A stretch of DNA of 33,219 nucleotides from an uncultured Blautia sp. (GCA_900539145.1 UQAX01000031.1:1-33219), one strand, 5' to 3'. Numbered from the stretch's first letter, positions 23,046 through 32,962 are shown. Made by a program: numbers and translations. Notes: generated from the sequence alone by a model not told the origin.

Positions 23046-24971
23046 ATGAGTACAGAAATTAAAACAGAGTACGGAGCAGACCAGATTCAAATTTTAGAGG
23101 GACTTGAAGCAGTCAGAAAAAGACCGGGTATGTATATTGGCAGCACTTCTTCAAGAGGTCTTCATCATCTGGTTTATGAAATCGTAGATAATGCAGTAGA
23201 TGAAGCTTTGGCAGGCTATTGTGATATCATTGATGTGGCAATCAATGAAGACAATTCAATTACAGTTATTGATAATGGACGTGGAATTCCTGTTGGAATT
23301 AACCAGAAAGCAGGTATTCCGGCTGTTGAAGTTGTATTTACAATTCTCCATGCTGGCGGTAAATTCGGTGGTGGAGGATATAAGGTATCCGGCGGTCTTC
23401 ACGGTGTGGGTGCATCGGTAGTAAATGCCCTCTCTATCTGGCTTGAAGTAACAATTTTCCATGAAGGAAAGATTTACAGACAGAGATACGAAAGAGGAAA
23501 AACGGTTTATAGCCTGAAGATTGTAGGAGAATGTGAACCGGAGAAAACAGGAACGATGGTTACGTTTTTACCGGATCCGGAAATTTTTGAAGAGACTATT
23601 TTTGATTTCGGAACATTAAAACATCGCTTCAGAGAAATTGCCTTTTTGACAAAAGGTCTGAAAATTGTTGCAAGAGACAAGCGTGAAGAAGAAGAAAAAG
23701 AAGTGACCTTCCACTACGAGGGCGGTATTAAAGAATTTGTTCAGTATTTGAATAAGAGTAATACAGCGCTTTATGATGATATCCTTTATTTTGAAGGGAA
23801 TAAAGACGGTGTTATGGTAGAAGTTGCTATGCAGCACAATGATGCCTATACAGAAAATACTTATGGATTTGTAAATAATATTACAACACCGGAAGGTGGA
23901 ACTCATATTGTGGGATTTCGTAATGCTCTTACAAAGACCTTTAATGAGTATGCAAGAAAGAACAAGCTTTTGAAGGAAAGCGAACAGAACCTTACAGGAG
24001 AGGATATCCGTGAAGGATTGACAGCGATTATCAGCGTTAAAATTGAAGACCCTCAGTTTGAGGGACAGACAAAGCAGAAGCTGGGAAACAGCGAGGCAAG
24101 AGGCGCTGTTGATGGTATTGTAAGCAATCAGCTTGAGATTTATTTGGAGCAGAACCCTGCCGTGGCAAAAATTATTATTGAGAAATCTCTGCTTTCCCAG
24201 AGAGCAAGAGATGCTGCAAGAAAAGCAAGAGAGCTTACAAGAAGAAAATCTGCTTTAGACGGAACGTCTCTGCCGGGTAAGCTGGCAGACTGCGTGGATA
24301 AAGACCCAAGCAAATGCGAAATTTATATCGTAGAGGGTGACTCTGCGGGCGGTTCTGCAAAGACTGCCAGAAGCAGAGCAACACAGGCTATTTTGCCCCT
24401 TAGAGGTAAAATTTTGAATGTAGAAAAGGCACGTCTTGATAAAATTTATGCAAATGCAGAGATTAAAGCCATGATTACTGCATTCGGAACGGGAATTCAC
24501 GAAGATTTTGATATTTCAAAGCTTCGTTATCATAAAATTATTATTATGACAGATGCCGATGTAGACGGCGCTCATATTGCAACACTGCTTTTGACCTTTC
24601 TTTATCGCTTTATGCCGGAATTGATTAAGCAGGGCTATGTGTATCTTGCAAAGCCGCCATTATTTAAAATTGAGAAAAACAAGAAAATTCATTATGCGTA
24701 TACAGAACAGGAACAGGCTGATATCCTTGCCGAAATCGGCATGGACGGCTGTAACATTCAGCGTTACAAAGGTCTGGGAGAGATGGATGCGGACCAGCTT
24801 TGGGAGACAACCATGGATCCGGAAAGCCGTATTCTTATGCGTGTGGTAATGGATGAAGACTCTACATCCGAGCTGGATTTGACATTTACTACCCTTATGG
24901 GTGACAAGGTAGAGCCGAGAAGGGAATTTATTGAAGAAAATGCCAAGTATGCAAAAAATCTGGATATTTAA
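23046..24971 (+). CDS. gyrB: DNA gyrase subunit B
   Basis: The ATPase subunit of gyrase, which supercoils DNA with GyrA. 641 residues, the short Gram-positive form. The GHKL ATP site has EIVDNAVDEA (E45, N49) and DNGRGIP (76-82). GGLHGVGASVVNAL (117-130) is the lid region. The TOPRIM domain has EGDSAGGS (E430) and the metal-binding DADVDG (D503, D505, D507). The C-terminal QRYKGLGEMDADQLWETTM is diagnostic. ATG at 23046 follows AGGAGG. gyrA starts 27 nt after it. Confidence 0.97.
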   Translation: MSTEIKTEYGADQIQILEGLEAVRKRPGMYIGSTSSRGLHHLVYEIVDNAVDEALAGYCDIIDVAINEDNSITVIDNGRGIPVGINQKAGIPAVEVVFTILHAGGKFGGGGYKVSGGLHGVGASVVNALSIWLEVTIFHEGKIYRQRYERGKTVYSLKIVGECEPEKTGTMVTFLPDPEIFEETIFDFGTLKHRFREIAFLTKGLKIVARDKREEEEKEVTFHYEGGIKEFVQYLNKSNTALYDDILYFEGNKDGVMVEVAMQHNDAYTENTYGFVNNITTPEGGTHIVGFRNALTKTFNEYARKNKLLKESEQNLTGEDIREGLTAIISVKIEDPQFEGQTKQKLGNSEARGAVDGIVSNQLEIYLEQNPAVAKIIIEKSLLSQRARDAARKARELTRRKSALDGTSLPGKLADCVDKDPSKCEIYIVEGDSAGGSAKTARSRATQAILPLRGKILNVEKARLDKIYANAEIKAMITAFGTGIHEDFDISKLRYHKIIIMTDADVDGAHIATLLLTFLYRFMPELIKQGYVYLAKPPLFKIEKNKKIHYAYTEQEQADILAEIGMDGCNIQRYKGLGEMDADQLWETTMDPESRILMRVVMDEDSTSELDLTFTTLMGDKVEPRREFIEENAKYAKNLDI

Positions 24972-24998
24972 TAACCCTGCATGATAAGGAGAAGCTAA

Positions 24999-27485
24999 AT
25001 GGAAGAAAATGTATTTGATAAAATTCAGGAAGTGGACTTACAGAAAAAGATGGAGGAGTCTTATATAGAGTATGCCATGAGCGTAATTGCTTCACGAGCC
25101 CTTCCTGATGTAAGAGACGGGTTAAAGCCTGTTCAAAGAAGAATTCTTTACTCCATGATTGAGCTGAACAACGGGCCGGATAAGCCTCATAGAAAATGTG
25201 CCCGTATCGTAGGTGATACCATGGGTAAATATCATCCTCACGGTGACAGCTCTATTTATGGTGCGTTAGTAAATATGGCACAGGACTGGTCTACCCGCTA
25301 TCCGTTGGTAGACGGTCACGGAAACTTCGGTTCTGTGGATGGAGACGGCGCTGCTGCCATGCGTTACACAGAGGCACGTTTAAGTAAAATTTCCATGGAA
25401 ATGCTGGCGGACATCAATAAAAATACCATTGATTTCGCACCGAACTTTGACGGAACGGAAAAAGAGCCTACGGTTCTTCCATCCAGATACCCAAACCTTC
25501 TGGTAAACGGAACTTCCGGTATTGCCGTTGGTATGGCAACCAATATTCCACCTCATAATCTGAGAGAAATTATCAATGCAGTTGTTAAAATTATTGATAA
25601 CCAGATTGAGGAGCAGAGAGAAACTACCATTGATGAACTGCTGTCCATTGTAAAAGGCCCTGATTTCCCTACAGGAGCAACCATTTTAGGAACAAGGGGA
25701 ATTGAGGAAGCATACCGTACAGGACGTGGTAAAATCAGAGTGCGTGCAGTGACAGATATTGAGACACTTCCAAACGGAAAGAGTCAGATTATTGTTACCG
25801 AGCTGCCGTATATGGTAAATAAAGCAAGACTTATTGAAAAGATTGCCGAATTGGTAAGAGATAAGAAAATTGATGGAATTACAGATATCAGTGACCATTC
25901 CAACAGGGAAGGTATGCGTATTTGTATTACTTTAAGACGTGATGCAAATGCAAACGTTATTTTAAACCGTTTATATAAGCATACACAGATGCAGGATACT
26001 TTTGGCGTAATTATGCTGGCGCTTGTGGGCAACACACCAAAGGTTATGAGTCTTCTGGAAATGTTGGAGCATTATCTGGCGCATCAGGAAGAGGTTGTGA
26101 CAAGAAGGACACAGTATGACTTAAATAAAGCAGAAGCCAGAGCGCACATTGTATCAGGCTTGTTAAAAGCATTAGATGTAATTGACCAGATTATTAAAAT
26201 TATCAGAAGTTCAAAGACAAGACAGGAAGCTAAGGAAACCTTGATGGAGACATTTGGCTTCTCAGAAGTACAGGCTCAGGAAATTGTAAACATGCGTCTG
26301 TATCAGCTTACCGGAATGGAGAGAGAACGTCTGGAAAAAGAATTTCAGGAGCTGGAAATCAAAATCAGAGAATTAAAAGCAATTCTTTCAGACAGAAACC
26401 TGCTTCTTCGTGTTATCAGACAGGAAATTCTGGCGATTGCGGAGAAATACGGAGATGACAGAAGAACAGCCATTGGATATGATGAATTTGATATTTCCAT
26501 GGAAGATTTAATTCCGAAGGAAAATACAGTCATTGCCATGACAAAGCTGGGTTACATAAAGAGAATGACCGTAGATAACTTCCGCAGCCAGAACCGTGGC
26601 GGAAAAGGAATTAAGGGTATGTCTACCATTGATGACGATTACATCGAGGAACTTTTAATGACAACAACCCACCACTACCTCATGTTCTTTACCAGTGCAG
26701 GTCGTGTATACAGAATTAAGGCTTATGAAATTCCGGAGGCAAGCCGTACAGCAAGGGGAACAGCCATTATCAATCTGCTTCAGCTTCAGCCGGAAGAAAA
26801 GATTACAGCCGTAATTCCAATCAATGAGTTTAAAAAGGGCAATTATCTGTTCATGGCAACAAAGAACGGTCTGGTGAAAAAGACACCGATTGAAGACTAT
26901 GAAAACGTGAGAAAAACAGGTCTTGCAGCCATTGCTTTAAGGGAAGATGATGAGCTGATTGAGGTTAAATTTACAGATAACAAGAAAGATATTATTCTGG
27001 TTACAAAATTCGGACAGTGTATTCGTTTTAATGAGACTGACGTAAGAAGCACCGGTAGAGTTTCTATGGGAGTAAGAGGCATCAATCTTCTGGAAGAGGA
27101 TGAGGTTATCGGCATGCAGCTTACCTGTCAGGGCGATTATCTGTTGATTGTATCTGAGAAGGGACTTGGAAAGAGAACATCCATCAGTGAATTTACACGC
27201 CAAAACAGAGGAGGAAAAGGTGTAAAATGCTATAAGATTACAGAAAAAACAGGTAATGTAATCGGTGTAAAAGCAGTAAACAGCGAAAATGAAATTATGA
27301 TGATTACAACAGAGGGAATTATCATTCGTCTGGAATGTGAAGGAATTTCCATTTTAGGAAGAATTACCTCCGGTGTAAAACTCATGGACTTAAAGGACGA
27401 CATTACGGTTGCAAGTATTGCAAAGGTAAGAGAGAAAGAGGAAGAAATTTCTGAGAATACAGAGACAGAAGACCTCGCCGAGTAG
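24999..27485 (+). CDS. gyrA: DNA gyrase subunit A
   Basis: The DNA-cleaving subunit of gyrase. 828 residues. The catalytic tyrosine is Y123 in AAMRYTEARL. The quinolone-pocket helix reads HPHGDSSIYG (79-88). The Ser matching E. coli S83 is S84, so the common resistance change at that position is absent, and the position matching D87 is Gly. The winged-helix and tower domains are complete. The C-terminal beta-pinwheel carries the GyrA box as QNRGGKG (531-537), Asn in place of the usual second Arg, and a further QNRGGKG copy near residue 735. It ends in an acidic tail. Pairing with gyrB and the GyrA box argue against ParC. Confidence 0.96.
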   Translation: MEENVFDKIQEVDLQKKMEESYIEYAMSVIASRALPDVRDGLKPVQRRILYSMIELNNGPDKPHRKCARIVGDTMGKYHPHGDSSIYGALVNMAQDWSTRYPLVDGHGNFGSVDGDGAAAMRYTEARLSKISMEMLADINKNTIDFAPNFDGTEKEPTVLPSRYPNLLVNGTSGIAVGMATNIPPHNLREIINAVVKIIDNQIEEQRETTIDELLSIVKGPDFPTGATILGTRGIEEAYRTGRGKIRVRAVTDIETLPNGKSQIIVTELPYMVNKARLIEKIAELVRDKKIDGITDISDHSNREGMRICITLRRDANANVILNRLYKHTQMQDTFGVIMLALVGNTPKVMSLLEMLEHYLAHQEEVVTRRTQYDLNKAEARAHIVSGLLKALDVIDQIIKIIRSSKTRQEAKETLMETFGFSEVQAQEIVNMRLYQLTGMERERLEKEFQELEIKIRELKAILSDRNLLLRVIRQEILAIAEKYGDDRRTAIGYDEFDISMEDLIPKENTVIAMTKLGYIKRMTVDNFRSQNRGGKGIKGMSTIDDDYIEELLMTTTHHYLMFFTSAGRVYRIKAYEIPEASRTARGTAIINLLQLQPEEKITAVIPINEFKKGNYLFMATKNGLVKKTPIEDYENVRKTGLAAIALREDDELIEVKFTDNKKDIILVTKFGQCIRFNETDVRSTGRVSMGVRGINLLEEDEVIGMQLTCQGDYLLIVSEKGLGKRTSISEFTRQNRGGKGVKCYKITEKTGNVIGVKAVNSENEIMMITTEGIIIRLECEGISILGRITSGVKLMDLKDDITVASIAKVREKEEEISENTETEDLAE

Positions 27486-27490
27486 GAGAT

Positions 27491-28081
27491 ATGGGGAGCA
27501 TGAAGAATAAAAAAGGGATTATAATTTGTATGATTATGATTTCTATCCTGTTGCTGGGCGGGTGTGGCACCAAAATCAGCCACAAAAGCCCGGAAGCAGT
27601 GGTAAAATCCTTAATCAGCGCTTATCAAAATCAGGATGAGGAAGCTGTGAAAAAGGCTTTTGGTGTTAATCCGGATAAAAAGTGTGCCAAGGAGATTCAG
27701 AAGGAAATCGACTATAATATGGATTATTTTAAGGCACACGAAGCAGATAAAGTAGAGTTTAGAAAATCAAAATCTTTAGGAAAATTCGATAAATACGAAT
27801 TGGTGTATGTGTGGTATGACTACAAGGTAAAAAAACAGAAGGAGACTTTGGAAGTACCGGCGATGTCCTTCTATTATGTGAAGAAGAAGGATAAAAAATA
27901 CTATGTTGTACCTGCAAAAGATGTAAACGAGAAAATGAGTGAAAACTCCAGAAAAGAATACAGCGAATTTATGAAGGGCGATGTTTATCAGGAATATGAT
28001 AAAGCATACCAGACTTTTATCAGAAAAAATCCAAAATATGAGAACAGCCTGCAAAATAAATTTGAGGAAATAGTAAAATAG
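27491..28081 (+). CDS. small secreted lipoprotein of unknown function
   Basis: A 196-residue predicted lipoprotein. A basic N-terminus and hydrophobic helix end in the lipobox LLGGC (21-25), so the mature protein would be lipid-anchored at C25. The following SPEAVVKSLISAYQNQDEEAVKKAF resembles the first helix of DUF4878/NTF2-like lipoproteins. The rest is Lys/Tyr-rich with beta strands (YELVYVWYDYKV). There is no enzyme motif. It begins 5 nt after gyrA and ends 11 nt before the acyltransferase, so it is probably read through from the gyrase genes. The start could be ATG 27491 (AGGAG only 2 nt away) or ATG 27500 (11 nt away). The fold assignment is tentative. Confidence 0.8.
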   Translation: MGSMKNKKGIIICMIMISILLLGGCGTKISHKSPEAVVKSLISAYQNQDEEAVKKAFGVNPDKKCAKEIQKEIDYNMDYFKAHEADKVEFRKSKSLGKFDKYELVYVWYDYKVKKQKETLEVPAMSFYYVKKKDKKYYVVPAKDVNEKMSENSRKEYSEFMKGDVYQEYDKAYQTFIRKNPKYENSLQNKFEEIVK

Positions 28082-28092
28082 CGGAGAGAACA

Positions 28093-28803
28093 GTGAAAAG
28101 AATAATTTTGATGGTAGCATATAATATTCTCTTAGTACCGGTTATGTGGTTTAAACTGTGTTATTACGCACGGCACGTAGAGAAGTACACAGAGGAAGAA
28201 CGTTATAAAATGCTGCGTTTTATTGACAGTCGGGCAATTAAAGGCGGACGTATCACCATTGATGTACATGGACAGGAAAATATCCCAAAAGAAGACGGTT
28301 TTATGTTTTTTCCTAATCATCAGGGACTGTTTGATGTACTTGCAATTATGCATGCATGTCCGAGACCATTTTCCGTAGTTATGAAAAAGGAAGTACAGAA
28401 TATTCCGTTTCTGAAACAGGTCTTTGCGTGTATGAAGGCTTATGCCATTGACAGAGATGATGTAAGACAATCCATGCAGGTCATCCTTCAGGTGGCAAAG
28501 GAAGTAAAGGAAGGCAGAAATTATCTGATTTTTCCGGAAGGTACAAGGACAAAGGATCCAAACAATGTTCATGATTTTAAAGGTGGAAGCTTTAAAAGCG
28601 CCACAAAGGCAAAATGTCCCATTGTTCCGATAGCGCTTATCGACTCTTATAAATCCTTTGATACAAAGTCGATTGAGAGAGTTACCGTTCAGGTGCATAT
28701 TTTAAAGCCGATGCTTTACGAAGAATATAAGGACATGAAAACAGTGGAGATTGCCGCAGAGGTAAAAGCACGAATTGAAAAAGTAATAAAGGAAAACGAA
28801 TAA
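28093..28803 (+). CDS. plsC: 1-acyl-sn-glycerol-3-phosphate acyltransferase (PlsC family)
   Basis: Adds the second acyl chain to lysophosphatidic acid at the membrane during phospholipid synthesis. 236 residues. A hydrophobic N-terminal segment (about 4-20) is followed by acyltransferase motif I NHQGLFD (H76, D81), motif II around AYAIDRDD (117-123), motif III FPEGTR (147-152) and motif IV CPIVPIAL. The start is GTG at 28093, six bases after GGAG. It is the last gene of the run from dnaA and is closed by a strong terminator. The family also includes enzymes with other acyl acceptors, so the exact substrate is inferred. Confidence 0.9.
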   Translation: MKRIILMVAYNILLVPVMWFKLCYYARHVEKYTEEERYKMLRFIDSRAIKGGRITIDVHGQENIPKEDGFMFFPNHQGLFDVLAIMHACPRPFSVVMKKEVQNIPFLKQVFACMKAYAIDRDDVRQSMQVILQVAKEVKEGRNYLIFPEGTRTKDPNNVHDFKGGSFKSATKAKCPIVPIALIDSYKSFDTKSIERVTVQVHILKPMLYEEYKDMKTVEIAAEVKARIEKVIKENE

Positions 28804-28840
28804 AAAGGAACTGTCGAATGTGGCAGTTCCTTTTAATTTA
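28801..28840. terminator. bidirectional terminator between plsC and the AraC gene
   Basis: A 13-bp stem (28803-28815 with 28822-28834, one G-T wobble; arms contain AAAAGGAACTG and CAGTTCCTTTT) with a 6-nt loop. T-rich tracts follow on both strands. It overlaps both stop codons of the convergent genes. Confidence 0.85.
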
Positions 28841-29639
28841 ATTTCCGAAACTCCAAGGGTGTCATTCCCGTCGTTTTCTTAAACATGGCAATGAAGTGGC
28901 TGGAGTCTGTAAAACCGCTTTTTCTGGCAATTTCCTGTACCTCTGCATGGGGAAAGGTGAGAAGAAATTCTTTCGCTTTATTCATGCGCCATGTGGTGAG
29001 ATATTCGTAAGCAGAACAGCCCAGAAAACGCTGAAACAGACGGGTGAGATATTGCGGCGTGATATAAACCATATTGCTCAGCTCCTGAATGGTGAGCTCC
29101 TCTGCATAATTGCTTTCGATTTCCTTTAAAACAGGAGCAACATATCTTTGGTAGAGCGGTTCACGAATAAAATTTTCCGTGGAAACACCATCGGCAAAAA
29201 ACATAAGAAGACGATAACAGTCAACGGACAATGCTTTGGCATCTAAAGGAGGATGCTCATATTTTTTAATGGTGTTTTTTATAATCTGTGCAATTTGTTT
29301 TCCCTGCTCTTTCGAAGTAAAAATAACCGGTTTGCCACCGAGGATTTTTCCGATATTGCTTTCCAGCGTTCCTGCAAAGGTAAAAAAGCAGGTATTCCAC
29401 ACATCTGTTTCGCCATAATAGGAATGGTTAATATATGGAGCAATGAGAAATCCTTCTCCCTCCTTTAAGGTATAATGTCTTCCCTGAATGGAAATATTTC
29501 CCAAGCCCTTTTCCGTTTGCAAATAATGATAGAGAGGATATCCCTTTGGACGAATGGTAGCTTCCTGTGTCCAATGATTTCCAATGGAATTAAAGGTAAA
29601 TGGTTCATTTAAGGGAGTGTCTCTGAAGTAAATGGGCAT
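28833..29639 (-). CDS. AraC-family transcriptional regulator
   Basis: A 268-residue regulator. The N-terminal cupin-like sensing domain (about 1-150) includes GRHYTLKEGEGFLIAPYINHSYYG. The C-terminal AraC domain has two helix-turn-helices, TIQELSNMVYITPQYLTRLFQRFLG (184-207) and VQEIARKSGFTDSSHFIAMFKK (234-255), ending in GMTPLEFRK. I choose ATG 29639. The upstream AGGTGA then serves as its ribosome site, whereas the GTG at 29648 would have none. It is divergent from lacZ across a 110-nt gap and probably controls it in response to a galactoside or related sugar. It runs against the fork. Confidence 0.92.
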   Translation of the reverse strand: MPIYFRDTPLNEPFTFNSIGNHWTQEATIRPKGYPLYHYLQTEKGLGNISIQGRHYTLKEGEGFLIAPYINHSYYGETDVWNTCFFTFAGTLESNIGKILGGKPVIFTSKEQGKQIAQIIKNTIKKYEHPPLDAKALSVDCYRLLMFFADGVSTENFIREPLYQRYVAPVLKEIESNYAEELTIQELSNMVYITPQYLTRLFQRFLGCSAYEYLTTWRMNKAKEFLLTFPHAEVQEIARKSGFTDSSHFIAMFKKTTGMTPLEFRKLN

Positions 29640-29749
29640 TTTTATCACCTGTTTCGAAATGTTATATTATTTAGCTAAACATATCATACAATAGGAGAAA
29701 TATCAATGGTAAAATAGAGACATATCAGCAAGAGAAAAGGAGATACGAA
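29640..29749. promoter_or_regulatory. shared araC-lacZ control region
   Basis: The divergent intergenic gap. It contains a 10-bp palindrome TTTAGCTAAA (29670-29679) set inside a looser ATGTT / AACAT pair, a plausible operator. A TACAAT box at 29687-29692 may be the lacZ -10. No strong -35 is seen, as expected for an activator-dependent promoter. AAAAGGAG precedes the lacZ start. Confidence 0.45.
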
Positions 29750-32700
29750 ATGAAGACGTTTGATTATAATCAGGTGAAAAATCCTGAATATTTCAGAGAC
29801 AATCGTTTAGATGCACATTCCAGCCATAGATACTATCAATCTTTAGAAGCTATGGAACTGGAAGAGGATGATTTTAAATACAGTTTAAACGGACTTTGGA
29901 AATTCCATTATGCAAAAAATTACAGAAGCGCCATACAGGGATTTGAAAAAGAGGAATATTGCTGTAAAGCATGGGATGATATCCGTGTGCCTGCTCATAT
30001 TCAGATGGAAGGATATGATGTGCCGCAGTATGCCAATGTGCAGTATCCGTGGGAAGGAAAAGAACATATTGTGCCGGGACAAATTCCGGAAGAATTTAAT
30101 CCTGTGGCAAGCTATGTAAAATACTTTGAAGTTCCGGAAAATATGAAAGGAAAAAGAATTTTTATATCCTTTCACGGAGCAGAAAGCGGATTGGCAGTTT
30201 GGTTAAACGGGGAATTTGTAGGATATAGTGAAGACAGCTTTACACCCTCTGAATTTGAATTAACTCCTTACATCAAAGATGGAAAAAATAAGCTGGCAGC
30301 ACAGGTATTTAAGTGGACAAGCAGCAGTTGGTGTGAAGATCAGGATTTCTTCCGGTTTTCAGGATTATATCGAGATGTATACCTGTATACTATTCCGGAG
30401 GTTCATGTTGCAGATTTAAGAGTGAGAACTTATCTGGATGATACTTTTACAAAAGCAGATTTGGAAATAAAAGTAAAAGCTTCAGCAGCAGGAAAAGTTC
30501 GCATTACTTTATCTCATCAAGAAGAAATTGTTTGTTGCCAGGAGAATTTATTAGAAGAAGACAGCACTTTTGTAATAAAAACAGAAAATCCAAAGCTTTG
30601 GAGTGCAGAAACGCCAAATCTCTATGATTTATTACTGGAAGTAATGAATGAGAACGGAGAGGTTGTAGAAGTAGTTCCTCAAAAAGTAGGATTTCGCAGA
30701 TTTGAGATGAAAGATAATCTCATGACCTTAAACGGAAAACGTATTGTGTTTAAAGGTGTTAATCGTCATGAATTTTGTTCTGCGACAGGCCGTCATGTAA
30801 AAAAAGAAGATGTAATCAAAGATATTATGACCATGAAACAGAATAATATTAATGCAATCCGCACCAGCCATTATCCGGATGAAACTATGATTTATGAACT
30901 CTGTGATGAATATGGTTTGTATATGATTGCAGAAAATAATCTGGAGTCCCACGGCTCATGGGATGCTCCTGCCGTATATGCAGGGGACAAATCAGGGGTT
31001 GTACCTATGGACAATCCCAAATGGCTTGCAATGATGCTGGACAGAGTAAATTCCATGTATCAGAGAGATAAAAATCATCCGTCTATTCTAATCTGGTCCT
31101 GCGGAAATGAGTCTTATGGCGGTAAAGATATTTATGAAATGTCCAGATTTTATAAAAAGGAAGACCCTACCAGACTGGTACATTATGAAGGCGTATTCCA
31201 TGACAGGCGTTATAATGACACCAGTGATATGGAAAGTCAAATGTATACAAGCGTAGAAAATATTAAAAAGTTCTTGGAAAAAGACCGAACAAAGCCATTT
31301 ATCTGTTGTGAATATACACATGCTATGGGAAATTCCTGCGGTGCAATGCACAAATATACGGATTTGACTGATACAGAGCCATTATATCAGGGTGGATTTA
31401 TCTGGGACTATATTGACCAGTCTATTGATAAAAAAGACCGCTATGGAAAGATTTATCAGGCTTACGGAGGTGATTTTGGAGATCATCCTTGCGATTATAA
31501 TTTCAGTGGAAACGGAATTGTATATGGAAAAGACAGAAATCCTTCTCCAAAAATGCAGGAGGTAAAATTTAATTATCAGAATATAACGGCAGAGGTAGAA
31601 AAAGATAAGGTAACAGTTATCAACAAAAATCTTTTTGCGAATACCAATACCTTTGATTGCACAGTAGCTTTACAAAAAGACGGAAAACTGATAAAACAAG
31701 CAGTTCTTGAAACAAATGTAGAGCCTCTTTCAAAAGAAGAATATAAGCTTCCAATTCCTGTGCAGACATTGCAGGGAGAATATACGATTACAGTATCCTT
31801 CTTGCTAAAAGAAGATACTTTATGGGCAAAGAGAGGTCATGAAGTAGCTTTTGGACAGTATATTTATGAAGTTGCGAAAGAAAGAGAAGAACATAAGGGC
31901 GAATTTGAGGTTATTAACAGTGACCACAATTTTGGCGTAAAAGGCGAAAACTTTGAGGTGATGTTTTCTTACTTAAACGGCGGCTTAGTATCCTATCGTT
32001 ATGGCGGAGTGGAGATGATAAAAGCAATTCCAAAGCCAAACTTCTGGAGAACACCTACGGACAATGACGAAGGAAACTTAATGCCTATGCGTTATGCTCA
32101 ATGGAAGATTGCAAGTATGTATCTTTCACATAAAAAACCATCGGACGAAAATTATCCGGATAGTATGAACCCCGAACTTGAAATTACAGAGGAATATGCA
32201 AAAATCACATATACTTACTATTTACCTACTACACCGGAGGCATATTGTAACCTTTCTTATAAAGTGTATGGCGATGGTTATATTGAGACAGAGTTGTATT
32301 ATGAACCTGTAAAAGAGCTGAAGGATATGCCTGAGTTTGGCGTAATCTTTAAATTTGATGCAGACTATGAAAATGTTTCATGGTATGGAATGGGTTATGA
32401 AGAAACTTATGCAGACAGATGCAGAGGTGCAAAGCTCGGTATTTATAACAATAAAGTGAAAGATAATATGGCAAAATACTTAAATCCACAGGAATGTGGC
32501 AATAAAACAGGAGTACGCTGGGCATCTGTTACGGATAGTAAAGGAAGAGGTATGCTGTTTACAGGTAATAAAGTAGAATTTTCTGCGCTTCCTTATACTC
32601 CGCATGAAATGGAAAATGCCAGACATGATTTTGAACTTCCCCAGATACACTATACAGTAGTACGTGTTTCCAAGCAGCAGATGGGTGTTGGCGGAGATGA

Positions 32701-32785
32701 CAGTTGGGGAGCAAAGACACACAAAGAATATCTGTTAAATACAGAAGAACCAATTCGATTTATTTTTGGCTTTAAAGGAATATAA
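29750..32785 (+). CDS. lacZ: beta-galactosidase, glycoside hydrolase family 2
   Basis: Hydrolyses terminal beta-galactosides such as lactose. 1011 residues, close to E. coli LacZ. There is no signal peptide, so it acts in the cytoplasm. In order: the jelly-roll sugar-binding domain (about 40-215, with RVPAHIQMEGYDVPQY), an immunoglobulin-like domain, the TIM barrel with RTSHYPDE and ENNLESHG, the acid/base in WSCGNESYGG (E454), the nucleophile in CCEYTHAMGNS (E521), a second beta-sandwich, and the Bgal small-chain domain (from about 720, with FWRTPTDNDEGN). ATG follows AAAAGGAG. No sugar transporter or kinase gene is adjacent. The AraC gene upstream is its likely regulator. Confidence 0.95.
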   Translation: MKTFDYNQVKNPEYFRDNRLDAHSSHRYYQSLEAMELEEDDFKYSLNGLWKFHYAKNYRSAIQGFEKEEYCCKAWDDIRVPAHIQMEGYDVPQYANVQYPWEGKEHIVPGQIPEEFNPVASYVKYFEVPENMKGKRIFISFHGAESGLAVWLNGEFVGYSEDSFTPSEFELTPYIKDGKNKLAAQVFKWTSSSWCEDQDFFRFSGLYRDVYLYTIPEVHVADLRVRTYLDDTFTKADLEIKVKASAAGKVRITLSHQEEIVCCQENLLEEDSTFVIKTENPKLWSAETPNLYDLLLEVMNENGEVVEVVPQKVGFRRFEMKDNLMTLNGKRIVFKGVNRHEFCSATGRHVKKEDVIKDIMTMKQNNINAIRTSHYPDETMIYELCDEYGLYMIAENNLESHGSWDAPAVYAGDKSGVVPMDNPKWLAMMLDRVNSMYQRDKNHPSILIWSCGNESYGGKDIYEMSRFYKKEDPTRLVHYEGVFHDRRYNDTSDMESQMYTSVENIKKFLEKDRTKPFICCEYTHAMGNSCGAMHKYTDLTDTEPLYQGGFIWDYIDQSIDKKDRYGKIYQAYGGDFGDHPCDYNFSGNGIVYGKDRNPSPKMQEVKFNYQNITAEVEKDKVTVINKNLFANTNTFDCTVALQKDGKLIKQAVLETNVEPLSKEEYKLPIPVQTLQGEYTITVSFLLKEDTLWAKRGHEVAFGQYIYEVAKEREEHKGEFEVINSDHNFGVKGENFEVMFSYLNGGLVSYRYGGVEMIKAIPKPNFWRTPTDNDEGNLMPMRYAQWKIASMYLSHKKPSDENYPDSMNPELEITEEYAKITYTYYLPTTPEAYCNLSYKVYGDGYIETELYYEPVKELKDMPEFGVIFKFDADYENVSWYGMGYEETYADRCRGAKLGIYNNKVKDNMAKYLNPQECGNKTGVRWASVTDSKGRGMLFTGNKVEFSALPYTPHEMENARHDFELPQIHYTVVRVSKQQMGVGGDDSWGAKTHKEYLLNTEEPIRFIFGFKGI

Positions 32786-32807
32786 GTAAAAAAGCATAGG
32801 TAAAAAG

Positions 32808-32843
32808 AAGCTGCATCAGGTAAAATATTTGGTGCAGCTTTTA
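32808..32843 (+). terminator. terminator after lacZ
   Basis: AAGCTGCATCA (32808-32818) pairs with TGGTGCAGCTT (32830-32840) over 11 bp with one wobble. The T-run is short (CTTTTAAAG). It lies 23 nt past the lacZ stop. Confidence 0.6.
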
Positions 32844-32880
32844 AAGAAATACAGAAAAAAATAAAATTTAAAAAAAGGCA

Positions 32881-32910
32881 TTGACAAATGTAAGTAAAAT
32901 AAGATATAAT
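32881..32910 (+). promoter_or_regulatory. promoter of the tRNA-Ser gene
   Basis: A perfect -35 TTGACA (32881-32886), an 18-nt spacer and a perfect -10 TATAAT (32905-32910), about 45 bases ahead of the mature tRNA. Confidence 0.85.
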
Positions 32911-32962
32911 CAATTTTGCTCATACAGAGCAGACAATTGAATAAATGATTTATTCAGGCGTT

